From Candidatus Aminicenantes bacterium UBA4085 (GTDB taxonomy: Bacteria; Acidobacteriota; Aminicenantia; Aminicenantales; UBA4085), in NCBI GenBank assembly GCA_002383325.1, contig DFYJ01000097.1, forward strand, positions 1 to 7,325: a stretch of 7,325 nucleotides of DNA. The letters are read 5' to 3'. The translations under genes were made by a program, and so were the position numbers. Shown here piece after piece: positions 1-6,878 of this stretch (position 1 is the first letter of the stretch; each line of letters starts with the position of its first letter). The notes beneath the pieces were generated by a model. The model saw only the letters and a list, made by a program, of their open reading frames with translations. It made no database searches and was not told where the DNA came from.

Positions 1-1
1 G

Positions 2-1525
2 CTGCGCCGCGAGCAGCGGGCCGAGCTGCCCGACTGGCTGAAAGCCAAGCGGCCGGCCTCGCGCCTGCCGATGCTGGAGGCCGCCGCGGCGATGTTTCGG
101 GCCGCCGCGGGCGGGGCCGCGGAGGCGCCGACGACCCGGAGAGCCGGACAGACCGCGCTCCCGGAGATGCGCCACACAATCCGGATCGAAGACCTGCCCG
201 ACGTCCGAGATCCCCTGACAGCAGGGGTGAAGAGCCCCATCCCCACGGTTGCGGCCTCTCCGGCGGCTACGGATAGGGAGGATCGACTCCTGCTTGGTTA
301 CGCCGAGCCGGGCGACGGCAGCCGCGAGATGATATCGGTCTCCCCGGCCGGCCTGACTCAGCATACGGTCGTTCTGGGGGGAGCAGGTTCCGGCAAGACT
401 GTCCTGGTTAAGCGGATCGTGGAAGAGGCCGCGGTGGCCGGCATCCCCTCGATCGTGATCGATTGCGCCAATGACCTGGCCGGGCTGGGCGACAAGCCGC
501 ACCTCATGCCGCCTAACTGGACCTCCGCCGAATCAGCCCAAGCCGAGCGCTACTGGAGGAAGGCTGAGGTCGTCGTCTGGTCGCCGGGACGGCAAGCCGG
601 GAATCCCCTGATCCTCGATCCCCTTCCGGATTTTGCCGGCCTGGCCGGCGAGCCGGAAGCTTTGGATCAGGCCATCGAGATGGTCAGCGAGAGCCTGGAG
701 GACATCCTAGCCGGCGGAAGGACGGACACAACCCTGCAGAAGATGGGCGTCCTGACAGCCGCCCTGCGCTATTTCGCCGGGCGCGGCGGGGGCGGAATGA
801 GGGATCTCATCGCCCTGCTGGCCGACCTGCCCGAAGCGGCCGGGGCCGGAATCAGCGGGGCGCCGCGGCTGGCTGTCGGCATGGCCGATGGGCTGCGGGC
901 CCGCATGGCCATCGATCCGCTGCTTGGGCGCGCGGGCAAGCGTCTCGATCCCGGGGTGCTTTTCGGGCTGAAGCCGGTCAGCTCCAGGACCCGAATCTCG
1001 GTCATCAGTCTGTTAGGATTGGAGTCCCTAGCCTCCCGCTGCCGTTTCCTCAGCCAGCTGGCCATGACCCTTTTCACCTGGATCCGGAAGAATCCGCCCG
1101 TTCCCGGCAAGCCTCTGACCGGATTGTTTGTCCTCGACGAGGCTAAAGACTTCGTGCCCGCCGTCAGGACGACCGGGTGCAGCTCCGGCCTCATCCGGCT
1201 GGCGGCCCAAGCCCGCAAGTATGGTCTGGGGCTCGTCTTCGCCAGCCAGGAGCCCAAGTCCATGGATCACCGCATCACGGCCAACGCTTCGACCCAGCTC
1301 CTCGGCCGCTTCAATTCGCCCGCTTCCATCGAGGCGGCCCGCGGCTTGCTGCGGGACAAGGGAGGCGACGGCGAGGATATCGCGCGCCTGGCCACGGGCC
1401 GATTCTACGTCGTTTACCCCGAGCTGGCCGCCCCGCGCCGAATCTCCGTCCCGATGTGCGCCTCGGACCACATAACCCTGACCGATGCTGAAGTTTTAGC
1501 CCGCGCCGCCGCCAGCCGCAAATAA
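2..1525 (+). CDS. HerA-like P-loop ATPase (DUF87/HerA-C type), 5'-truncated by window edge
   Basis: The frame is open to the left edge: 23 sense codons precede the first ATG at 71, so the true start is probably outside the window. Numbering from that ATG, a Walker A motif GGAGSGKT lies at residues 103-110. A hydrophobic strand ending in the Walker B acids D356-E357 (GLFVLDE) follows. A sensor-like ASQ (391-393) comes next, and then the RFNSPASIEAA stretch seen in HerA/FtsK-like translocases. The alanine- and proline-rich first ~65 residues look like a linker, so a further N-terminal domain may lie upstream. No signal peptide or membrane segment is visible; a cytoplasmic ATP-driven motor, possibly acting on DNA, is the family expectation. 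The stop at 1523-1525 is followed by a second in-frame TAA, and both sit in the AT-rich edge of repeat element A. The ATPase class is secure; the partner (for example a NurA-type nuclease) and substrate cannot be seen. Confidence 0.85.
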   Translation: MRREQRAELPDWLKAKRPASRLPMLEAAAAMFRAAAGGAAEAPTTRRAGQTALPEMRHTIRIEDLPDVRDPLTAGVKSPIPTVAASPAATDREDRLLLGYAEPGDGSREMISVSPAGLTQHTVVLGGAGSGKTVLVKRIVEEAAVAGIPSIVIDCANDLAGLGDKPHLMPPNWTSAESAQAERYWRKAEVVVWSPGRQAGNPLILDPLPDFAGLAGEPEALDQAIEMVSESLEDILAGGRTDTTLQKMGVLTAALRYFAGRGGGGMRDLIALLADLPEAAGAGISGAPRLAVGMADGLRARMAIDPLLGRAGKRLDPGVLFGLKPVSSRTRISVISLLGLESLASRCRFLSQLAMTLFTWIRKNPPVPGKPLTGLFVLDEAKDFVPAVRTTGCSSGLIRLAAQARKYGLGLVFASQEPKSMDHRITANASTQLLGRFNSPASIEAARGLLRDKGGDGEDIARLATGRFYVVYPELAAPRRISVPMCASDHITLTDAEVLARAAASRK

Positions 1526-1649
1526 TAATTGGGGGACACCATACATAACTCCCGAACTTTTCGTTGACGTTTTCGCCCCATTCCTTGACGCCCTTCCCCC
1601 CTTCCCGGACGTAAACAAATAGATCGGGAGTTATGTATGGTGTCCCCCA
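1524..1649. repeat. Palindromic repeat element A (REP/MITE-like)
   Basis: The arms 1530-1555 and 1624-1649 are perfect 26-base inverted repeats; the left one reads TGGGGGACACC..., ends in CTCCCGA, and its mate is its reverse complement. Pairing continues imperfectly inward (1556-1570 with 1609-1623, 11 of 15), giving about 37 of 41 matched and a 38-base pyrimidine-rich loop. The left outer edge is AATAATT (1524-1530), also present at both ends of element B at 4129-4393. There is no coding capacity, so it would need a transposase in trans. A REP-like palindrome moved by a RAYT/Y1-type transposase is the best family guess. The transcript would fold into a long hairpin after the ATPase stop and could act as a terminator or RNA stabiliser. 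Confidence 0.85.
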
Positions 1650-1693
1650 TCTTTCGAACCCGGATGCCATGGCTGCGTATTAAGGAACGGCCC

Positions 1694-1722
1694 TTGGCGT
1701 TAAGCACCCTTTGGGCTAGAAT
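1694..1722 (+). promoter_or_regulatory. Candidate sigma70-type promoter for the ABC-cupin operon
   Basis: TTGGCG at 1694-1699 (4 of 6 to TTGACA) and TAGAAT at 1717-1722 (5 of 6 to TATAAT) are separated by exactly 17 bases. A start near 1729 would leave a leader of about 50 bases that includes the lone repeat end before the ribosome binding site. This is the best match in the gap by eye. It lies outside element A. It is not experimentally supported. Confidence 0.4.
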
Positions 1723-1734
1723 GCCGCATAAATA

Positions 1735-1764
1735 GGGAATTACGTATACTGTACCCCTATTATT
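1735..1764 (-). repeat. Lone, diverged end of the same repeat family
   Basis: Read on the minus strand this stretch begins AATAATAGGGG, continues TACAGTATACGTAATTCCC, and aligns with the end of element B (AATAATTAGGGGG, ACACCATACATAATTCCC) with a few substitutions and small gaps. No matching opposite arm is present in 1650-1734. It is therefore either a relic half-element or an end of a sister family. Its outer edge stops four bases before the AAGGAG ribosome binding site of the ABC ATPase gene, so it sits in that gene's leader. Confidence 0.6.
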
Positions 1765-1768
1765 GGTG

Positions 1769-1774
1769 AAGGAG
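1769..1774 (+). promoter_or_regulatory. Ribosome binding site that fixes the ABC ATPase start
   Basis: AAGGAG lies six bases before ATG 1781. The reading frame is open upstream to a TTG at 1763, but a start there would leave the Shine-Dalgarno inside the gene and would begin in the repeat end. ATG 1781 is therefore preferred. Confidence 0.8.
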
Positions 1775-1780
1775 AACGGA

Positions 1781-2503
1781 ATGGGCATCGTCCTCAAAGT
1801 CGAACATCTGAAGAAGCGCTATGGACAGTTGGAGGCCGTCAAAGACGTGGGCTTCGAGGTCCACGAGGGAGAGATCTTCGCTCTGATCGGCCCGAACGGC
1901 GCGGGCAAGACGACCACCCTGCGGGTTGTCGCCACCCTGCTCACGCCGAGCGAGGGGACGGTCACCCTCAACGGCTTCGACATCAAGAGCCACCCCGAAA
2001 AGTTCCGGGAGCGCATCAGCTACTTGCCCGAGGAGGCCGGCGCCTACCGCAATCTCAAAGCACGTTCCTACCTGGAGTTCATGGCCCGCTTCTATGCCGA
2101 CTCGCCGGCCCAGGAGAAGGAGATCCTCAACCGGGCCGAAGCCATCTGCGGCTTGGGCGCCCGGCTCGACGACAAGGTCGGGACCTACAGCAAGGGCATG
2201 GTCCGCAAGCTCCTGCTGGCCCGGGCCCTGATGACCCGGCCCGCCCTGACCATCCTGGACGAACCGACCTCGGGCCTGGACGTCATCAACTCGCTCGAAG
2301 TCCGGGAGATCGTCAAGCGCTACGCCAGGGAAGGGATCTCGGTCCTGCTGTCCTCCCACAACATGCTCGAGATCGAGTATCTGTCGGACCGGGTGGCCTT
2401 GATCGACAAGGGCCGCATCCTCGATTCGGGCACGCCGGCCGAGCTCAAGAGCAAGTACAGCGCCGAGAATCTGGAAGTCGTTTTCAGGAGCGCCCTGCGA
2501 TGA
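1781..2503 (+). CDS. ABC transporter ATP-binding protein, NatA-like (ABC-2 exporter type)
   Basis: This 240-residue protein is a complete nucleotide-binding domain of normal length. It shows Walker A GPNGAGKT (37-44), signature YSKGM (136-140) in place of LSGGQ, Walker B LTILDEP with D160-E161, D-loop SGLD (164-167) and switch histidine H193. The Q-loop position reads LPEE (82-85), so an acidic residue replaces the usual glutamine. These variants are common in NatA-like ATPases paired with ABC-2 permeases. It should hydrolyse ATP on the inner face of the membrane to drive the permease encoded next. The genes overlap by four bases (ATGA at 2500-2503), which indicates translational coupling. 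The exported substrate is unknown; sodium, a drug or a peptide would all fit the family. Confidence 0.93.
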   Translation: MGIVLKVEHLKKRYGQLEAVKDVGFEVHEGEIFALIGPNGAGKTTTLRVVATLLTPSEGTVTLNGFDIKSHPEKFRERISYLPEEAGAYRNLKARSYLEFMARFYADSPAQEKEILNRAEAICGLGARLDDKVGTYSKGMVRKLLLARALMTRPALTILDEPTSGLDVINSLEVREIVKRYAREGISVLLSSHNMLEIEYLSDRVALIDKGRILDSGTPAELKSKYSAENLEVVFRSALR

Positions 2504-3783
2504 AGAAGTTCACCCATCTGCTGAAAAAGGAAATCCGCGAGCTGGTGACCAAGCAGCTGGTCGCCTCGCTGCTCTTCACCATGGCTCTTTTCTACTTCAT
2601 CGGCGGCATCACCAAGCAGGAAGTCAAGAAAATGTCCGGGGTCCAGAAGATCTCGGTCCTCGACCTCGACAAGTCCGACATGTCCCGCTCGGTCCTGGGG
2701 GCCCTGGGCGCGGCCCGCTTCGAGGCCGTACCGGTCCAGGCCGCGAACGCAGCCGCCGCCGTGGAAGCTTGCCGCAAGAGCCAGACCAACGTCCTGCTGG
2801 TCGTCCCGGCCGGGTTCGGAGCTTCGATCGACGGCCTCGAGCCGCTGAAGATCGAGACCTACGCCTTCCTGCGCAACTTCTCCGTCACCGGCGTCCGCCG
2901 GTCCGAGATCCTCAAGGCGGTGCTGGGGGCGATGAACGAATACCTTTCCAACAACGTCCTGAAAGAGCGCCTGCCGGGGATCGACCCGGCCGCGGTCAAG
3001 ACGCCCATCAAGACCCGCGACTACGTCCTCATCCGCGACCGCATGGCGGAAGGGACGGCTTCGTCCATCACCGGCATCGTCATGTCTCAGTCGCTGCTTG
3101 TCCCGATCATCCTGATGATGATCATCATCTACTCCTCCCAGATGGTCATCTCGGCCATCGCCATGGAGAAGCAGGACAAGACTCTGGAGACCCTGCTGAC
3201 CGTGCCCGTCTCGCGCACATCCATCGTAGCAGCCAAGATGCTGGCCGCGGGCATCGTCGGCCTCCTCTCGGCCGGTATCTACATGCTCGGCTACAAGTCG
3301 ATGATGGGCGGGATGACCGGCGACCTGCAGACCGGCACCGGCCAGTCCGTAGCCGCCCAGCTGGGTCTGACCCTGAGCGGGAACAGCCTGGTCGTCCTGG
3401 GCATCTCCCTCTTCCTGGCCATCCTCTGCGCCCTGGCCCTGGCCACCATCCTGGGCGTCCTGGCCGAAGACTTCCGCAGCGCCCAGAACCTGATCATGCC
3501 GGTCGTCCTGCTGGTCATGATCCCCTACTTCCTCACCATGTTCGCCGACATCAAGACGCTGTCCCTGCCGGTCAAGGCGCTCCTCTATGCCATCCCCTTC
3601 TCCCACTCCTTTATGGCCGTGCAGAACATGTTCCTGGGCGATACCAAGTCGGTCCTGTTCGGGATGGCCTATATGCTGGTCTTCTTCCTCATCCTGGTCT
3701 TCCTGGCCGGCAAGATCTTCTCCTCGGACAAGGTCCTGACCATGAAGCTGAGTCTGAAGAAGAAGAAAAAGATCGGAGCCTGA
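2500..3783 (+). CDS. ABC-2 family permease, NatB-like
   Basis: This 427-residue membrane protein has the NatB layout. A short cytoplasmic N-terminus and a first helix (about 20-36) come first, then a soluble loop of about 150 residues (40-190) predicted outside the cytoplasm. A cluster of helices follows near 191-220, 240-263, 297-321, 329-348 and 385-405. The stretch MEKQDKTLETLLTVPVSRT (222-240) is the typical ABC-2 coupling segment after the second helix. The lysine-rich tail (about 415-424) should be cytoplasmic. AGGAG at 2486-2490 lies nine bases before the ATG inside the ATPase gene, and the start overlaps that gene's stop. It is probably the membrane half of a dimeric exporter driven by the preceding ATPase. 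The substrate cannot be read from sequence. Confidence 0.92.
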   Translation: MKKFTHLLKKEIRELVTKQLVASLLFTMALFYFIGGITKQEVKKMSGVQKISVLDLDKSDMSRSVLGALGAARFEAVPVQAANAAAAVEACRKSQTNVLLVVPAGFGASIDGLEPLKIETYAFLRNFSVTGVRRSEILKAVLGAMNEYLSNNVLKERLPGIDPAAVKTPIKTRDYVLIRDRMAEGTASSITGIVMSQSLLVPIILMMIIIYSSQMVISAIAMEKQDKTLETLLTVPVSRTSIVAAKMLAAGIVGLLSAGIYMLGYKSMMGGMTGDLQTGTGQSVAAQLGLTLSGNSLVVLGISLFLAILCALALATILGVLAEDFRSAQNLIMPVVLLVMIPYFLTMFADIKTLSLPVKALLYAIPFSHSFMAVQNMFLGDTKSVLFGMAYMLVFFLILVFLAGKIFSSDKVLTMKLSLKKKKKIGA

Positions 3784-3794
3784 GGGGAAGCGCC

Positions 3795-4127
3795 ATGAAG
3801 ATCGATAGCGTCCCGTTCTCCGTCACCGACTGGAATCGCATCCCGGCCATTGAGCATAAAGGAAAGACGGGGACCTCGCACTGGCGCTCCTTCGAGGGCG
3901 GAGACGTACGGGCCAGGGTCGTCGACTACTCGCCGGGCTTCGAGTCGGACCACTGGTGCCCGCGCGGGCATATCCTCTACGTCATCGACGGCGAGGTCGA
4001 GATCCGGCTCAAGAGCGGCGCGACCCACCTACTGCGGCGGGGCTCCGGCTTCGCGGCCGGCGACGATGAAGCCGATCCGCACATGGCCGTCAGCGCCACC
4101 GGGGCCCGCGTCTTCATCGTCGACTGA
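3795..4127 (+). CDS. DHCW-motif cupin-fold protein
   Basis: This is a 110-residue soluble protein without signal peptide. The central segment contains DHWC (52-55) followed by G58-H59, then a strand-rich stretch (ILYVIDGEVEIRLKSG), a turn around GSGFAAGDDEADPH with H96, and a C-terminal strand. This is the single-domain small cupin barrel, and the DHWC residues match the family known as DHCW motif cupin fold proteins. H53, H59 and H96 are candidate metal ligands, but the classic cupin HXH motif is not intact, so metal binding is inferred. The start is set by GAGGGGAAG (3782-3790), which overlaps the permease stop; only 11 bases separate the two genes, so it is the third gene of the operon. 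The frame stays open far upstream, but that part is a shadow of the permease gene. Its role is unknown. Confidence 0.85.
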   Translation: MKIDSVPFSVTDWNRIPAIEHKGKTGTSHWRSFEGGDVRARVVDYSPGFESDHWCPRGHILYVIDGEVEIRLKSGATHLLRRGSGFAAGDDEADPHMAVSATGARVFIVD

Positions 4128-4128
4128 A

Positions 4129-4393
4129 AATAATTGGGGGACACCATACATAATTCCCGAACTGTTCGTTGACGGTCTCGAGTAATCAATTGGAGACGCC
4201 GAATATCCCCCCTGAGCTTTAATTGACGTTCGTCACTGGGGGAACGCCGGAATTAAAGCAAATTGGACCTCCCGCCATCCCGCCCTATCGCTGAAAGCTA
4301 AGAAAATTCCCCGAAGACATTAGAGTCTCCTTGCCCGCCGCGGGTCGTCAACAAATGGATTCGGGAATTATGTATGGTGTCCCCCTAATTATT
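4129..4393. repeat. Palindromic repeat element B, long form, between convergent genes
   Basis: Arms 4136-4161 and 4360-4385 are perfect 26-base inverted repeats, identical to those of element A except at one paired position. Weaker pairing continues inward to TTGACG (4169-4174 with 4346-4351) through one bulged base. Both outer edges are AATAATT (4129-4135, and reversed at 4387-4393); the right side has one extra base before the G-run. The core of about 170 bases has no convincing ORF and contains a diverged nested end and its own small hairpin. It starts two bases after the cupin stop, and its right edge supplies the last codons and stop of the S9 peptidase gene. It fills the gap between convergent genes, where a bidirectional terminator role is plausible. 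Confidence 0.85.
4184..4259. repeat. Diverged repeat end and small hairpin nested in element B
   Basis: From 4184 the sequence AATCAATTGGAGACGCC parallels the element edge AATAATTGGGGGACACC. The likeness continues loosely through a C-run to TTGACG at 4223-4228, as in the intact left ends at 1531-1570 and 4136-4174. Its inner part forms a hairpin: GCTTTAATT (4216-4224) pairs perfectly with 4251-4259, and CGTTC (4227-4231) pairs with GAACG (4242-4246). This may be an older related element inside element B, or an internal structural domain of it. Confidence 0.45.
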
Positions 4394-6664
4394 ATTCCAG
4401 TTCGGTGGCTCGAGGCCCATTAGGGCCCGGACGAAGAAATCGTTGCGCTTGCGCTCGCCGTAGGTCCCGCCCGAGGTATGGCCCGCGCCAGGGATGACCA
4501 GCAGATCGAAGGCTTTATCGGCCTTGATCAAAGCGCTCACGACCTGGAATGTCGAGGCCGGATCGACGTTCTGGTCCATCTCCCCCACAACCAGCAGAAG
4601 CTTGCCCCTCAAACGGTAGGCGTTGTCCACGTTGGACGAAGCGGCGTAGTGGGGGCCGAGCGGCCAGCCCATCCACTGCTCGTTCCACCAGATCTTGTCC
4701 ATGCGGTTGTCGTGGCATCCGCAAGCGGCGAAGCCGGCCTTGTAGAAGTCCGGGTGGAAGAGCAGACCACCCAGGGCGCTCTGGCCGCCGGCCGAGGTGC
4801 CGTAGAGGCCGACGCGGGTAATATCGTAGGAGGGGTACTTCGCGGCCGCCGCCTTGTGCCAAAGGATGCGATCGGGGAATCCGGCATCGCCCAGGTCCCG
4901 CCAGCAGTAGTCGTGGAACTCCTTGGATCGGTTGCTGGTGCCAAGGCCGTCCATCTGGACGACGATGAAGCCCAGCTCGGCCAAGGCTTGCATGCCGCTG
5001 TAGGCGGAGAAGGTCTTGGGCGTGAACGATCCCTGCGGCCCGGCGTAGATATTCTCGATGATCGGGTATCTCTTCTTCGGATTGAACAAAATCGGCCTAT
5101 AGATGACCCCCCAGATGTCGGTTTTCCCATCGCGCGCCTTGGCGACAAAAACCTCGGGCGCCTTCCAGCCCGCCTTGATCAGCTCCGAAATATCCGTCGC
5201 TTCAGCCGTCATGACGACTTCGCGGCTGAGAACGCGGCGGGCCTCCATGACCGGCGGGAGGTCGACGCGGGACCGGGTGTCGATCATGTAGGCCGCATCA
5301 GAGGAATAGACGACGGCATGGTTGGCCTCCCCCTCCGTCAGGCGGGTCAAGCCCGTTCCGTCCAAGTTGACGCGGAAGGCGTGGATGAAATAGGGATCGA
5401 CGCCCGGTTCCATCCCGGAGGCCTGGAAGTAGACCTGCCCGGACTGCTCGTCGACCTTGTCCACCGAGCGGACAACCCACTCGCCCTGAGTGATCGGGTT
5501 GATGACAGATCCGGTCGTTCCGTCGACGAGGTAGAGATGGTTCCAGCCGCTGCGCTCGGACATCCAGATCACGCGGCGCCCGTCGTCAAGGTCGCGGCGG
5601 AACTTCTTGCCGCTGTAGCAGAAGAAGGTTTTCGGCTCTTCGCTCAGGACGGCTCTAACGGCTCCGGCCGTGCCGTCCGCCTCGAGAATCCGGTAGACCT
5701 GGTGGCCGCGCTGATTGTACTCGAAGGAGAAGGACCGCGAGTCCTTGCGCCAGACCGGCGGGGTCAGATCATAGGGATTCGGGAAGAGGGCGTTGTCGAT
5801 CTTGACGGCGCGGCGCTCCTCGATCAGGAAGAGCGCGGGCTGGTCGAGGTCGAGGATGTCGCCCGGCTTGGCGTACTCGATCTCGGTGGCCTTCGGCTGG
5901 CGTTGCTCCATAGGCGAAGATTCGATATAGGTTATGTAGCGGTGAAAGCCGGGCTTGATCTTGACGGCGGCAAGCTTCTTCGAGTCGGGCGCCCAGGCCA
6001 GCGAGCGGTAGGTGTAGTATTCGCCCTCGCCGCCGTCGAAGCTCAGGGGCAACTCCGTTTTCCGGTCTTTCTCCTTATCTTTGGATTTGGGCCGGATGAA
6101 AATATTGTAGTCGCGGATGAAGGCCTCCCACTTGCCGTCGGGAGAGGGTTTGGACTCAGCCGAAGCGGCTTCGGCCGGCGGGCCGCCCTGCCCCAGTCCC
6201 CCACCCTGGCCGCGCGGCTCGACCGGGCCGAGCTTGGCCAGCTTGCCGTCCGCCAGCTCGTATTTCCAGCGGAAGCCTTCGGCCTCGAACTGGACAGCCT
6301 TCTCGCCGTCCACGAAGAGGATGGAGGTGAAGGGAAGCTTCTTGGGGTCGATTCCTTTGTCCAGCGCCCCGCCCAGGCCAGCGGCCAGGCGGACGTGGTC
6401 GAAAGCGGGCGCTTTGGAGGCCTTGCCGGCGTCGGCCAGAATGAACTCGAATCCGCCCGACACTGTCCTGCGGTACCAGAAGCGGTGGCTGGCCCCGATC
6501 CAGGCCGGCTGCTCGGGCAGGTTGAGGGCCAGCCCTTGCCACTTTTCACGCAAACCGGTTGCGCGCTCGTAATCAGCCCGAGTGCCCTGGGCGGGCAGAG
6601 CCATAGGCAGCAGGAAAAGCCACAGGACGGAAATGACAGGCCGGGGCCAACGTCGATGATTCAT
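4385..6664 (-). CDS. Secreted S9 family serine peptidase (DPP-IV/prolyl oligopeptidase-like)
   Basis: This 759-residue protein is the usual size for two-domain S9 peptidases. A basic N-terminus and hydrophobic core (10-24) form a Sec signal peptide, probably cut near LPA-QG (after residue 25). Residues about 60-490 form a DPP-IV-like beta-propeller, with [19 protein letters not shown] (367-385) as its hallmark. A Gly/Pro/Ala-rich linker (150-170) and a Lys/Asp-rich patch (193-202) interrupt it. The alpha/beta-hydrolase domain spans about 510-750: YAGP with Y540 (oxyanion hole), nucleophile S624 in GTSAGG, D697 in GEMDQNV and H729 in GAGH, so the triad is complete. No clear double-Glu YEEE motif of true DPP-IV is seen, so dipeptide-releasing specificity is uncertain. 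GAGGAG (minus strand, 6669-6674) precedes the ATG. The tail N757-N758-N759 and the TAG stop come from the edge of element B. Confidence 0.93.
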   Translation of the reverse strand: MNHRRWPRPVISVLWLFLLPMALPAQGTRADYERATGLREKWQGLALNLPEQPAWIGASHRFWYRRTVSGGFEFILADAGKASKAPAFDHVRLAAGLGGALDKGIDPKKLPFTSILFVDGEKAVQFEAEGFRWKYELADGKLAKLGPVEPRGQGGGLGQGGPPAEAASAESKPSPDGKWEAFIRDYNIFIRPKSKDKEKDRKTELPLSFDGGEGEYYTYRSLAWAPDSKKLAAVKIKPGFHRYITYIESSPMEQRQPKATEIEYAKPGDILDLDQPALFLIEERRAVKIDNALFPNPYDLTPPVWRKDSRSFSFEYNQRGHQVYRILEADGTAGAVRAVLSEEPKTFFCYSGKKFRRDLDDGRRVIWMSERSGWNHLYLVDGTTGSVINPITQGEWVVRSVDKVDEQSGQVYFQASGMEPGVDPYFIHAFRVNLDGTGLTRLTEGEANHAVVYSSDAAYMIDTRSRVDLPPVMEARRVLSREVVMTAEATDISELIKAGWKAPEVFVAKARDGKTDIWGVIYRPILFNPKKRYPIIENIYAGPQGSFTPKTFSAYSGMQALAELGFIVVQMDGLGTSNRSKEFHDYCWRDLGDAGFPDRILWHKAAAAKYPSYDITRVGLYGTSAGGQSALGGLLFHPDFYKAGFAACGCHDNRMDKIWWNEQWMGWPLGPHYAASSNVDNAYRLRGKLLLVVGEMDQNVDPASTFQVVSALIKADKAFDLLVIPGAGHTSGGTYGERKRNDFFVRALMGLEPPNWNNN

Positions 6665-6878
6665 GCGTCTCCTCGCAAGGGATTGGTATCCGTACGAATC
6701 TCCGGAATCGCTCTATCGTCATGACGGGTTCCCTGAAGCCTTTTCTCATATCCCCGGCTATTTTACCGGAAAACGTCCTGCCCGGAGCTTTCCCTCGGAA
6801 TTCCCGCTGGGGCGAATTGAAAACACGCCCGGGATGAGGTAAAAGAGGAGGTCCGATCCGATCCCCAAGGAGGACCCC
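6665..6878. other. Divergent intergenic control region between the two peptidase genes
   Basis: These 214 bases separate two genes read away from each other, so both promoters must lie here or inside the neighbours. A fair plus-strand promoter is visible at 6817-6845. For the minus strand only a TAAAAT (-10-like, 6760-6765) is seen, without a good -35 box. No member of the GGGGGACACC repeat family, no terminator and no small gene was found. Confidence 0.6.
6817..6845 (+). promoter_or_regulatory. Candidate sigma70-type promoter for the M28-like peptidase
   Basis: TTGAAA at 6817-6822 (5 of 6 to TTGACA) and TAAAAG at 6840-6845 (4 of 6 to TATAAT) are 17 bases apart. Transcription would begin near 6852, leaving a leader of about 27 bases. 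A strong AAGGAGG at 6867-6873, five bases before ATG 6879, lies inside it. Confidence 0.4.

Noticed and set aside
1651..1664. TTTCGAACCCGG, resembling a reversed tRNA T-arm
   Set aside because: No flanking stems or cloverleaf can be formed on either strand; likely chance.
1763..1780. TTG start six codons upstream for the ABC ATPase
   Set aside because: The Shine-Dalgarno lies between this TTG and ATG 1781, and the extra residues do not belong to the ABC fold.
1311..1797. Minus-strand ORFs crossing element A
   Set aside because: They consist of the ATPase gene in reverse plus the translated palindrome; there is no family likeness or ribosome binding site.
2320..3606. 428-codon minus-strand ORF opposite the ABC genes
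   Set aside because: Its translation is a low-complexity mix rich in Gly, Asp, Gln and His, as expected from the reverse strand of a hydrophobic permease gene.
2769..3794. Long upstream extension of the cupin reading frame
   Set aside because: This part is a Pro/Arg/His-rich shadow of the permease. The ribosome binding site and cupin homology begin at 3795.
4478..6724. 748-codon plus-strand ORF opposite the S9 peptidase gene
   Set aside because: It is an antisense shadow in GC-rich DNA. The translation is low in recognisable motifs, whereas the minus strand encodes a full S9 peptidase with triad and signal peptide.
6760..6765. Minus-strand TAAAAT as a promoter for the S9 peptidase
   Set aside because: No acceptable -35 hexamer is found at 16-18 bases, nor an extended -10 TG, so it is not listed as a promoter.
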